Assembly: GCF_010015445.1 (NCBI RefSeq)
Contig: NC_053112.1
Span: 32,209,583-32,273,582 of the forward strand
Direction: 5' to 3'
Source: Perca fluviatilis
Lineage: Eukaryota; Chordata; Actinopteri; Perciformes; Percidae
Length of the DNA stretch: 64,000 nucleotides
Shown here: positions 24,130 through 35,289 of the stretch, one piece after another
Numbering within the stretch: position 1 is the first letter of the stretch
How the letters are laid out: each line of letters begins with the position of its first letter
Program-made: the position numbers and the translations under genes
The notes under the pieces: generated by a model
What the model was told of the DNA's origin: nothing
The model's database searches: none
What the model saw: the letters and a program-made list of their open reading frames with translations, nothing else

Positions 24130-24661
24130 CACATGTGTCAAACTCAAGGCCCGCGGGCCAAATCCGGCCCCTCGCAAATTCTGATCCGGCCCGCATATCA
24201 ATTTAGGTTCACAATACATTTTAGCCCGCCTAGTTGTGGGCCAAACCAAAAACGTGGGAAACTGTTGCTTGCAATTACGCAACACTCAAAGCAGAATTTG
24301 CCAAATTTGCCGACTTTGAGACTCAGAAATTCCCACAGAACCAGAGAGTTTGCATATTCCGGCTGTGAAAGAGCTTGTTGTGAGTCAGCTGTGTGGTAGC
24401 CTACTTAGAAAATGTAATAATTGTTTTGCTTGATTTGCTAATTTCAAGGACGGCTTTGGAACTTGTTTGCTCACTTTTTCAGGGCTTTATGTGGACCAAA
24501 CTGTAAGTGAGAAGACTATATGAGACATGCAATAATTGAGTCAAAGATATTTTACTTTTTCGATGAAATAAAAGCATGTCAATAAACTGCACATGTCTGG
24601 CCCTTGATGTAAAACTCATTTTCCAGTGTGGCCCTTAGCGAAATTGAGTTTGACACCCCTG
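24130..24661. mobile_element. Non-autonomous hAT element (CAGGGGTGTCAAACTC type)
   Basis: Ends are CACATGTGTCAAACTCAAGG and TTGAGTTTGACACCCCTG, inverted with a few mismatches. The flanks are an identical 8-bp duplication, TTCTATAT (24122-24129 and 24662-24669). The subterminal CCGCGGGCC and GGCCCTT motifs are typical of this widespread group. The frame at 24133-24399 is incidental. Confidence 0.92.
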
Positions 24662-25005
24662 TTCTATATTATATAGCCTAAAAAATACATAACAATATTT
24701 TGTCCAACCGCATTAATGCTGTAGTACCCATTTCAATAATATAACAAAACAGAAAGGAATGAGATTACTTCTTTGTTACTGGCAGTATCAAACACATACT
24801 GTACGTGTAGGGCACATCTTTCCCATAGCTGTTACTTCAGTGAACAGTTAAGATTTAAAAGCACTGGGCAGTTCTCTTTTGCTTCTGTGAATTAATAATC
24901 AAAGAAAAAGAAAAGAAAGAAGGGAGGCCTTCAAAAATCAATGGACCCATCAACAAGACTGGGTGTTGTATGTGCCCTCCCTGTGACTGAGTGTGTGCAT
25001 GTACT

Positions 25006-25115
<110 letters not shown>

Positions 25116-26197
25116 GACACATGCATATGCATGCCAAACCCATACAGTACACGTCCAATGGCGGCAAAGCGCTTGCACAAAGCCCAAGCAATCATTCTAG
25201 CACTTGTACATCTAAATCAGTGGCAAACAGAGAGCAGAGCTAACTCGTGTATACAGCAGAGACAGAGCACTCTTTTGGGTTTGCTCCTTCTAAACACCAG
25301 TTGTCTCCTGCAATCAGTGTGGTCATGTCTGCATTATTGATACAGCAGGGGCCTGAGGGGCCCAGGCTCAGATGGTGCACAGGCTCACAATGTTCTCCTG
25401 TGTGTCTGGAGAGAGTCTGGTTCTTGGGAGAGCTCAGAGGTAAGCTTGGACAAAACTAAAATTAGGCCTAGAGCTGAAAAGCTGAGCCAACTTATTCTGG
25501 TTTAACTGAGAATAAATGGTAGCAAGCTGGCCTCTCTTGGGACAGATGATGGTCAGGGAATGCACCAGCATCTAATATTGCAACACAGGGGGAGTGATAA
25601 AGACGGAAAGGGAGAGCATGCTGTTTAGAGAACAAGACACAGAGGCAATGTGCAATGAAGTGTAAGTCATCACATATGGACGGCTTCACCATTTTCTTCA
25701 CCTTTAAAGTAAGAATAAAAAATACTTTCTTAACAGTTTGAAAGTTCCCAATTACCAAAGTCCAGCATGATGATGAAATCACAGTGTAAGTGCTGTGCTG
25801 GGTTATGGCCAAAGAGTAAGAAGTGCTGGGTGTTGGGAAATAGTCAAGCTGACCAACTTGGCTTGGAGGAATTAAGATTTTCTCTGTCTGAATGGTTTTT
25901 GAAATTTATAAATGTTTTTTTTTTCAAATCAAGACAAAACTGTTTAATATAGTATATTAAGCTATTTTTTTGTGAGTGTATGGAATTGGCTTAAGAACAC
26001 AAAAGTATGCAAAGATGCATGATAATGTGTCTGGTCTTTTTCTCCTGATGGACAAACAATTCTCCTTTTATGATCAAGGGTCCAGTTTGTCATTTCCCAA
26101 ATTATTCACTAGAGGGAGCAAATACAAAGCTCTTCAGTCTTTCCACACTCGTAAGACAAAAGTGGACAAAACACACTAGGTTGTTTGTATTCATTCA

Positions 26198-26200
<3 letters not shown>

Positions 26201-26230
<30 letters not shown>
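26201..26230. repeat. (TA)n microsatellite
   Basis: About 15 TA units. Confidence 0.9.
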
Positions 26231-26235
<5 letters not shown>

Positions 26236-27995
26236 TATTAGCCATTTCTGTCTAAAATCAAATCCTGTGCACAGCAAACAATGTATAAATTACATTTCAA
26301 ACTCTGTATATAATAGAAAGGTACTTTACATACTTCATACTTCCTTCCCCTGCATTCCTGTGCAATACTTTCCTTCAGACAAATTGTTTGTGTTGAGAGA
26401 CTGTAGCACCTTGCAAACTTTTCATTTTGGATGAAGAATATCCACAAATGGCATGGCGGGGGGACTTCCTCTCAAAGAGGATTTCCCAAAGGGAGCGTAG
26501 TTCAATACTGCATGCTGGGTTCTTTTTGATCACTTGTTTGTCCGTTTGTTGTGATGCTGCTGATTAGTGAAGACGGATTAATGAATCATAAAAAGACACG
26601 TTAGAAGTGTCTTCTCCGAGGGACACATCCATTCATCTGCATCCATGCAGAGAAACTCGTGATGCATTTTTCACTTTTTCGCTGCATAATTAGACATATC
26701 GATGAATATTAACAATTAAGTCTTTCAAATGTTTTATTTTATCTGACGCCAGATAAAGACTGGTGCTCTTAATGAATTAAATCTTGAGAAGCTCCTTGCC
26801 GAAACATCTAACATTCACCCAGAAGGCTGTGCTCTGCTTGCTCCCTGCTAGTTGCTCTGGGCTCCCTATATGCTCCCCCATGCCTGCATCCCTCAACTAA
26901 CACCCACCCTTCAACTCTTCCTTTTTTCCCTTCCCCCCGTCCCCCTCCATGATTTTTTTTTCTTCTTTTTGCTTGTTTGATATATTTCTTTCCACCCCAC
27001 CACCACCATATTCAAAGACTTATACAATATACATGCTCCATCTGGTCAAACTTGGTGAACTTAAATATACCTGTCAAGTGCAACTTTAAAGTTTCCCTCG
27101 CAACCTCTACTAAGTCTCGCCCAATCCACTAAGGCTTTAATTAAAAAGCAGCCCCAGTTCCAGGATGTGCTTCTAAATGAGGGAGTTTGTGCTGGCAGAC
27201 GAGGAGCTGGGGTCTTGCAGTGGGACCCGGCTTGTGGCTTTCATCACTTCCACTCCACAGCTCTGAAGTTCCGGAGAGGCATCTGTCTGACTTGAATTGG
27301 AAAGATGGAGAGATGCACAGTGAGAGAAATTTAGACAGAGGAGAAATTGAAGAAGCAAGACAGGAGGAAGGGGGAGGAAGGGGGGGGGGAGAATATAATG
27401 TGGGGGCTGATAGCCTCTTTTTGTTCCGACTGTGCAGAAGTAAAGTGAAATATTTAAGGCAGACTTTTTTTCCAGCATTAATGCAGGACTTTTGCACACA
27501 AGTTTGAATGATTGCCTGTAAGCATGACATTAACATAATCAATTTTAGAATTTTGTTTTAAAACCCTGTAAAATATTACTGAAAGGCTTGTGATATCCTA
27601 AAAAAAATAAAAGAATTCATTTGATTCCATTCATGAAGTTCAAATGTTTTTTTCAATGTTTAAAAAAAGCATTAGACAACGTTGAAACCGATCAGGAACA
27701 TGATGTTTAATTACGTTAAAAGCATTTCTACTGCATTTGTGGCCATTTGTGTATTTCTGCAAAAGTCTAATTGAAAAGTATTGAAATCAACTGTGAATCC
27801 GTCTAATTGACATTATGTAAGTGTAATATTAGAAATATTTGATTTTACAAGCTCGTAAAATCTCTGGAAGCAACCTTCTTTCCTGAACAGTGTTTTTCTC
27901 AGCAGAGCGGGAGGTCTGTAAAGATTTGTAACCGAACTCCTGGATATTCCTGAAAACCAAGCAACTATGACATCTAGTGGTCATTTCCTTAAAAC

Positions 27996-27998
<3 letters not shown>

Positions 27999-28064
<66 letters not shown>
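27999..28064. repeat. (AT)n microsatellite
   Basis: About 33 uninterrupted AT units followed by an A run. Confidence 0.96.
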
Positions 28065-28068
<4 letters not shown>

Positions 28069-28517
28069 AAGCTCCCACAGACAACTTGTCATATTTGAGA
28101 GCATTAAACTAGGAAATAGTATCATCACTGACAAAAAGATGTAACCCTCCAAAAAGGCTCTATGACAAAATTAAAAACATCAACATGTAGCTAGATGAAA
28201 GTCTCCACAGCATGTAGAAGAGTAGAAGTAAGAGAAGTAAAATAAAACCAGAGAGAAAAAACAAAAATATTTTACAGAAAGTTTATATCCAATAATGAGA
28301 AAAGTTGAAGTGACTTGGCCTCACACATCAAGACCTATGTTTAGTCCAATGGTTCCTGGGTGTGGGACATCCCCCAAGGGGCCGCAAGATAGATCTGAAG
28401 GCTTAGAAGATGATTAAAATGACAGGAAAAAGCTTATGTCTTCTACATAACATGCATATTTTATCTTTGCTACTGGATAGTTTTACATCTTCTGGCTTGG
28501 CAAACTAACTAATTCAA

Positions 28518-28762
28518 CTGAAAAGAATGAAATGCCCGCACTCTGCTAATACTCCCATACGTTTATTGTGCTGCAACTTTTCGACCCCTGCTGGGCCTTC
28601 CTTGATTTTGCCTGAGGAAGACCCAGCAGGGTCGAAACGTTGCATCACAATAGACGTATGGGAATATTAGCAGAGTGCGGGCATTTCATTCTTTTCAGTT
28701 GTATCCAGCCCCTTTTTGCCCTGCACCTCACCAGTGGGGATGTGCACACTTCCACTACTGCT
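28518..28762. mobile_element. Fold-back insertion with perfect 17-bp TSD
   Basis: The sequence CAAACTAACTAATTCAA occurs at 28501-28517 and again, identically, at 28763-28779. Between them, the first about 185 bp form a long hairpin (about 28515-28601 against 28616-28701) with only a handful of mismatches. A 60-bp non-palindromic tail follows, without poly(A). A 17-bp duplication is far longer than hAT, Harbinger or Tc1 make and points to a retrotransposition-like mechanism. No coding region. Family not recognised. Confidence 0.8.
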
Positions 28763-28869
28763 CAAACTAACTAATTCAAAATAACATTTTGGTAAAGGTA
28801 AAACATGCTCATAGCCAATGAAAATAAATAACCCTTACAAAGGGGTCACAATTTGACTTTTGTTTTAGA

Positions 28870-29220
28870 ACAGGCTGTCAATTTAGGGCCCGCGGGCCAA
28901 GTTTGGACCGTGCTTCCTTTGTTTTGGCTCGCAATGGCATTTGACATGCTCATGCTTATTTTGAAAGTGCTGTAAAATCCTAACTGTAATGATTAAGAAA
29001 CACACCTTTTATGCCGCTAAAAAGTACTTAATCTGAGATTTACGGCAATGTAAAGCACATTGCTGGTAAACTTCCCTATTAGATTAAGTAAATAGATTAA
29101 ATACGTACATTTTATCCACGAAGAATAACGGTATTCTTCGACGTGAACCTTTATTTTTTGCCCGTGGCCTTCCATCCAGATGCATTTTGGCCCTTCATAT
29201 AAAGGAATTTGGGCACCTCT
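28870..29220. mobile_element. Short non-autonomous hAT element
   Basis: The ends ACAGGCTGTCAATTTAGGGC and AATTTGGGCACCTCT are flanked by an identical 8-bp duplication, GTTTTAGA (28862-28869 and 29221-29228). The CCGCGGGCC motif near the left end relates it to the 24130-24661 element. Confidence 0.85.
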
Positions 29221-29268
29221 GTTTTAGAGGGTCAAAAGCCAAAAAGCTTGAGAATAACTGGTTTAGAC

Positions 29269-32200
29269 ATTTATATTAAATCATAATTTAGAAGTTGTGT
29301 TAAATGGTAAAAGCATTATGACTTCTCTCATTCGCTAAATCGTTTTATCAGTGTTTATAGAAACTCTCCTTTGACATATTAGAAATCAAAAGGCCCGAAC
29401 ATCATCCAGAGCTTGACGTTTCTAGGCAGAGAGCCAAGCCCCACTGAACCCTGGGAAAGGTTAGAAATTTCTCACGCATGTCTCAAGCGGGTCTCTTTTT
29501 GCTTAAAGTCTTTGCTCGAGTTATTTATTGCCAATAACAGCACATAACACAAGGGCATTTGCAAGAGCTAACCGCATGTTGTTGTGTGCTATAATAAGTT
29601 CAGGTACAAGTTGGTCTGAAAGGATTATCCAAAGTATGGTTACTACAACTGCCACAATATCACTTTAATAAACATGACGATAGACGTGAATATAAATATA
29701 CTTTGCACATTTTTGTCCTTTAACACACAGACAACTGGTACATGTGCCGGCTGAATGATTACCTATCTGTCTGCCCTATAGTGTCATTACACATCAGCTG
29801 TTCGTCTCTGATGAGGAGCATCAAAGGAAGGGTTCAAATATCAAATACCTTAGACAGACATATAGACATATGGAGCCATATTATAACCAGTCCCCGTGCT
29901 ACCGCTCTTGGATTTTTTTAATCCAAGATTGTTTACTGGGTGACTAATGGGGGCATTTTCTTGCTTCCATGCAGTTTAAGGAGGAACACAAACACATGCG
30001 GTGTCCAGCTGCTATATGATATGCACTAGGGTTTGACTCTGTGTATTCCCTTTTTTTGTGGTAGGAGCAAAGTTGTTTAAGATGGCAGAGTTTTCCTCTG
30101 CAGTGGATTATCCCCTTTTTCTTTCAGCACTCTTGATGCGACATTATCTTCACAGACACTAGCTTCATTAATGTTAATGATTACATTTTCCAACAAAACT
30201 AATAAATGATCAACTCGAAAGCAAACGCTGTATATGCGATTGAAAAAGTTAATCAACGTCTCTAAATAACAAAATAAACTCATCACAACCAAATTAAATA
30301 TTCGCAATGCCAGAGAAAGTCAAAATATTTTGAACAGAAGTCATTTTTACAAACTGTTTTGCTGGATTCATCTCTGAAAGCAAACACAGCTCTGTGTTTA
30401 GAGAGCACAGTGTTGTATATTTGTATTTTCTTGCATCGAGTGAAAACAAAATTAGCATTCCCTACCCTTTTGATCTTTTATTTTCAATCTCTTTTTTTCT
30501 TCTGACCAAACTCAGTCGTGCCACCGACCCGCCAAGGAACCGGTTCCAGCCTTTAAAACCAATTAAGTGCTACCACATGTAGGGTAGAGGGTACTATTGG
30601 AGCTGTAATGTGTTTGCGATTATGCACTACAGAAGCAATCACAAAGCCATCAAGGCGTTAAGGTTTTTAGATGTACTAGCATTTTGTCATCAAGAATGGA
30701 GAAAAAAATAATCAAAATTACGGACAACAACAAATGTTATGCTGAGAAAATGTCTTATCTGTGCTAACACTAAATATGTTCTCCAGAGACCAACACTGAT
30801 TTTCAGGGTGAGAAAGTTAGACCTCTGCATGTTTATGGAGACATGTGATAGATCTGTTGGCTGACATTTCTTGGACAAAATGCTAGCTCATCAGTGTCTG
30901 CACTCTTCAACCTACGTCAGTCACACTGTAGAAGTATGTGTTCATTTTTATAAGCTCCGGGACTCACCGCATGTATAATAAATCCAAACAGTAGAATCAC
31001 TGTTTCTTGACCGACTGGTTAGTGTACATTCTTTCAGCTAAGTTTGTTTGCCTCAAAACTAAGTTTTTTTCTTTTATACTACTTACCCTTTTTGACAGTA
31101 CACCCCATGTTCCTTGTTTGCAGTTTTAATGTTTATAGTTTTGTATTGGGATGTTTTGTTAATGAAAGAGATCATTTGAACCAAAGTGTGGTGAGGGGAC
31201 TACTTTCGAAGCAAAAGTGTCCCAGTTGCTTTTTAAAATCTTATTCTGAATTGTTGGTGGCTTCATTAGTAGCACAGAGGATACACAATATAGCTTTTGA
31301 TAGAGGGGTTTGTTGTAAATGATTGGTTAGCCAGAAGCTGTTGATTTATTATGGCCAAGATTTATAATAACTATAATGTGCTGTAATGTTTTTAGTTAGT
31401 CATGTAAAATCTCAGTTATTGTGCATTACATGAGCATGAGATAGTCTTGGTAAAAATGATATGATTCAGATTAAAAATGAACCTCTATTTGATTAATTAT
31501 TAATTAATACTTATTAATATAAAACTTAAACATGTTTCTTAGACAACAAACCTAAGCCTCTTTCTGTCATAGTGAGATACTTCCACAATTTCTTTGCAGA
31601 GTGGAGGCTATAAAGAGAACAAGCACAAAGGGCACAGCGCTCGTTAAGAGCCGACATTTCAAACAGACCAAAACCAGCTCTGATCTCATCTCGGCCCCCT
31701 GTCTCTGAAAAACATTTTTATGTCCTGTAAACACACACCAGCAGCCCGCCACGGACACCAAAACACACACTCACACACATTGTTTCCTTCTTCACTCCCT
31801 CATAGATTCCCATCAATTAAATAATGAGTAAAAGGAAGAAGAATTATGACCAAGAAAGTCATAAAAGAGGGTCCTCCTCGAAGCCGACACGCGTTGGTGT
31901 ATTTTTAATGTCTTATCCTATTTATTAAAGGCCTTTTTTTATCACGTTTTAGTAACCAAACCTTGAGTGCGTGGACATGTTTTTTTATGACTTTCTTGGT
32001 CATAATTCTTCTTCCTTTTTGTGAATTGTATTCCCTTCAATGAGCACCAGTGGTTAAAAGGATACCAGAAGCGCTCCTGCCACTTCTTTCTATTTCAGTT
32101 GAGTACTTGTAAATTAGAAGGAAGCATGAAAGAACGACACGGTTCAAACTGATGCGGTGGTCTACACACAGTTCAGCCAAGTCAGGAAAGCAAAACATGG

Positions 32201-32879
32201 CTATAGATACACACACAAACGCACACACGCACGCACGCACACACACAAACAATGTTTTCCGAGTGTAATTAAATCATCCAATGCTCGGCCCACGGGATCT
32301 CCCCTGAGGATTTAGAGGCCCACACTGACGGTCCCTGCAGGTCACCGAGGTGACTGTTTTCATTGGACATGTTTCATGAGACTGCATGTGTTCTCTCTGG
32401 GAATTGGGTCCTGTGGGGGATAGTTTGAGATCTGGATTCTGGACATCAGAACAATTGTTGAGCACAGATTCATCTCAGTCGTCCTGCACCTTCAACACCA
32501 CAAGCAACCCAGGTCTTTGATTGAAGAGACTCCCAGTGTGTGGCCTTACATCCACTTTATGCCAGAGGTCATCTCGGGTCTTTTTCATGTTTGCTCTGTT
32601 TATGTTTTATTAAGGAACTTAGAACGAAAATTTTCCTAGGACACAGAGAGCTTTGGATAAGAGGAGCTCTTGAATTTGTATGCGTCACGAGGGGGGGGGG
32701 GGGTATTCCTGTTTATGATAGCCTGAGATAAACTGAGGGTCCAAAGGTTAATGAAGGTACAACATTTTAGAAAAAATGCCTAACAGGCATACAAAAACAT
32801 GTAGAGATCTGAAAGTAACATTTTTGTATATTCTATATAGGCTATTCTGTATTGCTGTCTTTGCTCCTATAGGTCCTAC
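29269..32879. other. Gene-free spacer
   Basis: No supported gene. It contains a perfect 37-bp inverted repeat (31830-32019), CA-rich tracts near 32208-32250 and a run of 13 G at 32691-32703. The short frames lack recognisable domains. Confidence 0.5.
31830..32019. repeat. Perfect 37-bp inverted repeat with about 116-bp loop
   Basis: Arms 31830-31866 and 31983-32019 are exact complements, beginning AAAAGGAAGAAGAATTATGA. The loop contains CGAAGCCGACACGCGTTGG. Non-coding; probably a fold-back element. Confidence 0.85.
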
Positions 32880-33378
32880 ATTAGCATTTTTGTAATACAA
32901 CTTCCAGGCACCCGCGGCTAGTCTATATCCACGATATTCCACTTCCGGGATTGCCCTGTTGCCGACGGAAATTCCGCCAGATTTCCCTAATTTAGGCCGG
33001 ATATCCGTTACCTTGGGCTTTCTTTGTGTTGCCATTTTAAACGCCGGTCGATTTATGAGGACTATGGTTAACCTTTTCTTAAATCTCTGCATGGTAAATC
33101 CAGACAGCTATCATCATCTGTCCAATCTGAGTTTTCTGTTGTACAACTAAAACAACCTTTGAACGTACAAATGTTCCAGCCAGACAAGTTCCTTCATTTT
33201 GCAGTGGCACCGTGCTCCGCTTGGTACTTAGCATTGCCCAAGATGATTGTGATTGGTTTAAAGAAATGCAAATAAACCAGAGCATATTTTTCTCCCATCC
33301 CGGATTGCTGTGTGGACTAGCCAGACCCTCCTCTGCAGCACTGTGGAGGAAGGTCTGACAAAGTGAGACTAAAAATCC
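32880..33378 (+). repeat. Dispersed interspersed repeat copy
   Basis: It contains GTGATTGGTTTAAAGAAATG, TGTGTGGACTAGCCAGACCC and GTGGAGGAAGGTCTGACAAA, features of a repeat abundant in percomorph fish. The 3' half is similar, in inverse orientation, to 59995-60180. The start is uncertain. Confidence 0.5.
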
Positions 33379-34220
33379 ATAAATAAATTCTAATGCTACT
33401 CTGTTGTGAGAAATACTCTGAAAATGGACTTGAATAACAGTGGACCTCCTGCTGATACAGAGCTCCAAGTCCATCCTTAGGTCAGACGTATTGATGAGTC
33501 GCCCATTTGAGTGGAGAGCCAGCAGACTTGGGTCATTAGCCTCGCTGCTGCGGCTACGACACCAGATGGAGACGGAGGTATGGCTGTAGGCTGTACTGTG
33601 ATCCAAGACTTCTGAACATGTTCACACTCTCCTCTGAGGGTCCCTAACCACAGGAAGTCTCTCATGCTGCTCCACTGATCTCTACTTCATGGCCTCAGTG
33701 CACCTCAACATGTTTCACCAATAAATAAATAAATATATGACATGTTTTATATCGCAATAAAGGTGTGGTGAAATGACTTCCAAAGCCTAGATCTTGCTCA
33801 GCTTCTTGTTGTTTGTGATGTTTGTGTTGTTGGTTCAATATGAAAGACGGGAGTCAGTGTATGGATTTTTTGATGTTGTTAGTTCAACAAAAATAGATAT
33901 AATCGAATTGTCTTCAGCAGGACTATGTAACATAAGATATTTACAAGGTTAGAATCATCTCAATTGGATCTCAATTGTAAACCAGTCTTATAGAGAACAA
34001 TGAGCTCCAAACGGCAGTTGTCATGTGGCTGCTTTGTCCAGGTATATATACTCTTTATATGTAATAATTAGTATGTAGTATGTATTGATTGTGTGTCTTT
34101 TAGGATATAGTGTAGTATTACTACTGAACATTGAAAAATTCTTAATAAGATAATATGTTTACTGTATGTCTATATTTTTGTTAAATTCTGGTGTCTTTTA
34201 GGATTATATCTTATACATAA
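33379..34220. other. Gene-free spacer
   Basis: No firm gene. The - strand frame over 33079-33606 partly reads through the preceding repeat and matches nothing I recognise. TA-rich sequence starts near 34220. Confidence 0.45.

Positions 34221-34262
<42 letters not shown>
34221..34262. repeat. (TA)n microsatellite
   Basis: TA tract immediately left of the Tc1 element, probably the insertion target. Confidence 0.93.
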
Positions 34263-34265
<3 letters not shown>

Positions 34266-34266
34266 A

Positions 34267-35289
34267 CACTCACCTAAAGGATTATTAGGAACACCTGTAA
34301 GATTTCTCGTTAATGTAATTATCTAATCAACCAATCACTTGGCAGCTGCTTCAATGCATTTAGGGGTGTGGTCCAGGTCTAGACAATCTCCTGAACTCCA
34401 AACTGAATGTCAGAATGGGAAAGAAAGGTGATCTAAGCAACTTTGAGCGTGGCATGGTTGTTAGTGCCAGACGGGCTGGTCTGAGTATTTCACAATCTGC
34501 TCAGTTACTGGGATTTTCACACACAACCATTTCTAGGGTTTACAAAGAATGGTCTGAAAAAGGAAAAACATCCAGTAAACTGCAGTCCTTGGGGGCCAAA
34601 ATGCCTTGTTGATGCTAGAGGTCAGAGGAGAATTGCCCGAGTGATTCCAGCTGATAGAAGATCAACTTTGACTCAAATAACCAGTCATTACAACCGAGGT
34701 ATGCAGCAAAGCATTTGTGAAGCCACAACACGCACAACCTTGAGGCGGATGGGCTACACCAGCAGAAGACCCCACCGGGTACCACTCATCTCTGATGTAA
34801 TGGTGTGGGGGATGTTTTCTTGGCACACTTTAGGCCCCTTAGTACCAATTGGGCATTGTTTAAATGCCACAGCCTACCTGAGTGTTGTTTCTGACCATGT
34901 CCATCCCTTTATGACCACCATGTACCCATCCTCTGATGGCTACTTCCAGCAGGATAATGCACCGTGTCACAAAGCTCAAATAATTTCAAATTGGTTTCTT
35001 GAACATGACAATGAGTCCACTGTACTAAAATGGCCCCCACAGTCACCAGATCTCAACCCAATAGAACATCTTTGGGATGTGGTGGAACGGGAGCTTCTTG
35101 CCCTGGATGTGCATTCCACAAATCTCCATCAACTGCAAGATGCTATCCTATCAATATGGGCCAACATTTTAGAGAATGCTTCCAGCACCTTGTTGAATCA
35201 ATGCCACGAAGAATTAAGGCAGTTCTGAAGGCGAAAGGGGGTCAAACACAGTATTAGTAGGGTGTTCCTAATAATCTTTAAGGTGAGTG
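34267..35289 (+). mobile_element. Tc1/mariner element, internally deleted
   Basis: Inverted termini CACTCACCTAAAGGATTATT and (reverse complement of the right end) CACTCACCTTAAAGATTATT each lead into AGGAACACC. It lies in a TA-rich target. The interior holds a broken transposase gene. Confidence 0.9.
34415..35228 (+). pseudogene. Tc1-like transposase pseudogene
   Basis: The N-terminal frame (34415-34612) starts MGKKGDLSNFERG and encodes the paired-like helix-turn-helix (LSISQSAQLLGFSHTTISRV). A frameshift near 34600 moves the rest to another frame, which continues through RRIARVIPADRR to 35228. An internal deletion at about 34795 joins HRVPLIS directly to DVMVWGMFSW. This removes the segment that carries the first catalytic aspartate in this family. 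The second aspartate (YFQQDNAPCH) and the glutamate (SPDLNPIEHLWD) remain. A complete Tc1 transposase is about 340 aa. The copy cannot be active. Confidence 0.92.

Larger units (their letters stand above)
28347..29260. mobile_element. Split hAT-type element hosting two later insertions
   Basis: The left end CAATGGTTCCTGGG and right end GAGAATAACTG resemble the CAGTGGTTCCCAA class of hAT termini. Flanking duplications GTTTAGTC (28339-28346) and GTTTAGAC (29261-29268) match at 7 of 8 positions. The interior contains the fold-back insertion at 28518-28762 and the hAT element at 28870-29220. Confidence 0.65.

Noticed and set aside
24133..24399. 88-codon open frame on +
   Set aside because: Lies entirely within a non-autonomous hAT element and has no domain.
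28606..28660. Possible hammerhead ribozyme in the fold-back element
   Set aside because: CTGAGGA, a GACCC/GGGTC stem and GAAA are present, but an extra A breaks the core spacing and there is no stem I partner. Kept only as a weak note in the findings.
33079..33606. 175-codon open frame on -
   Set aside because: Its second half reads antisense through a dispersed repeat (32880-33378). The first half looks somewhat protein-like but matches nothing I can name, so it is not called.
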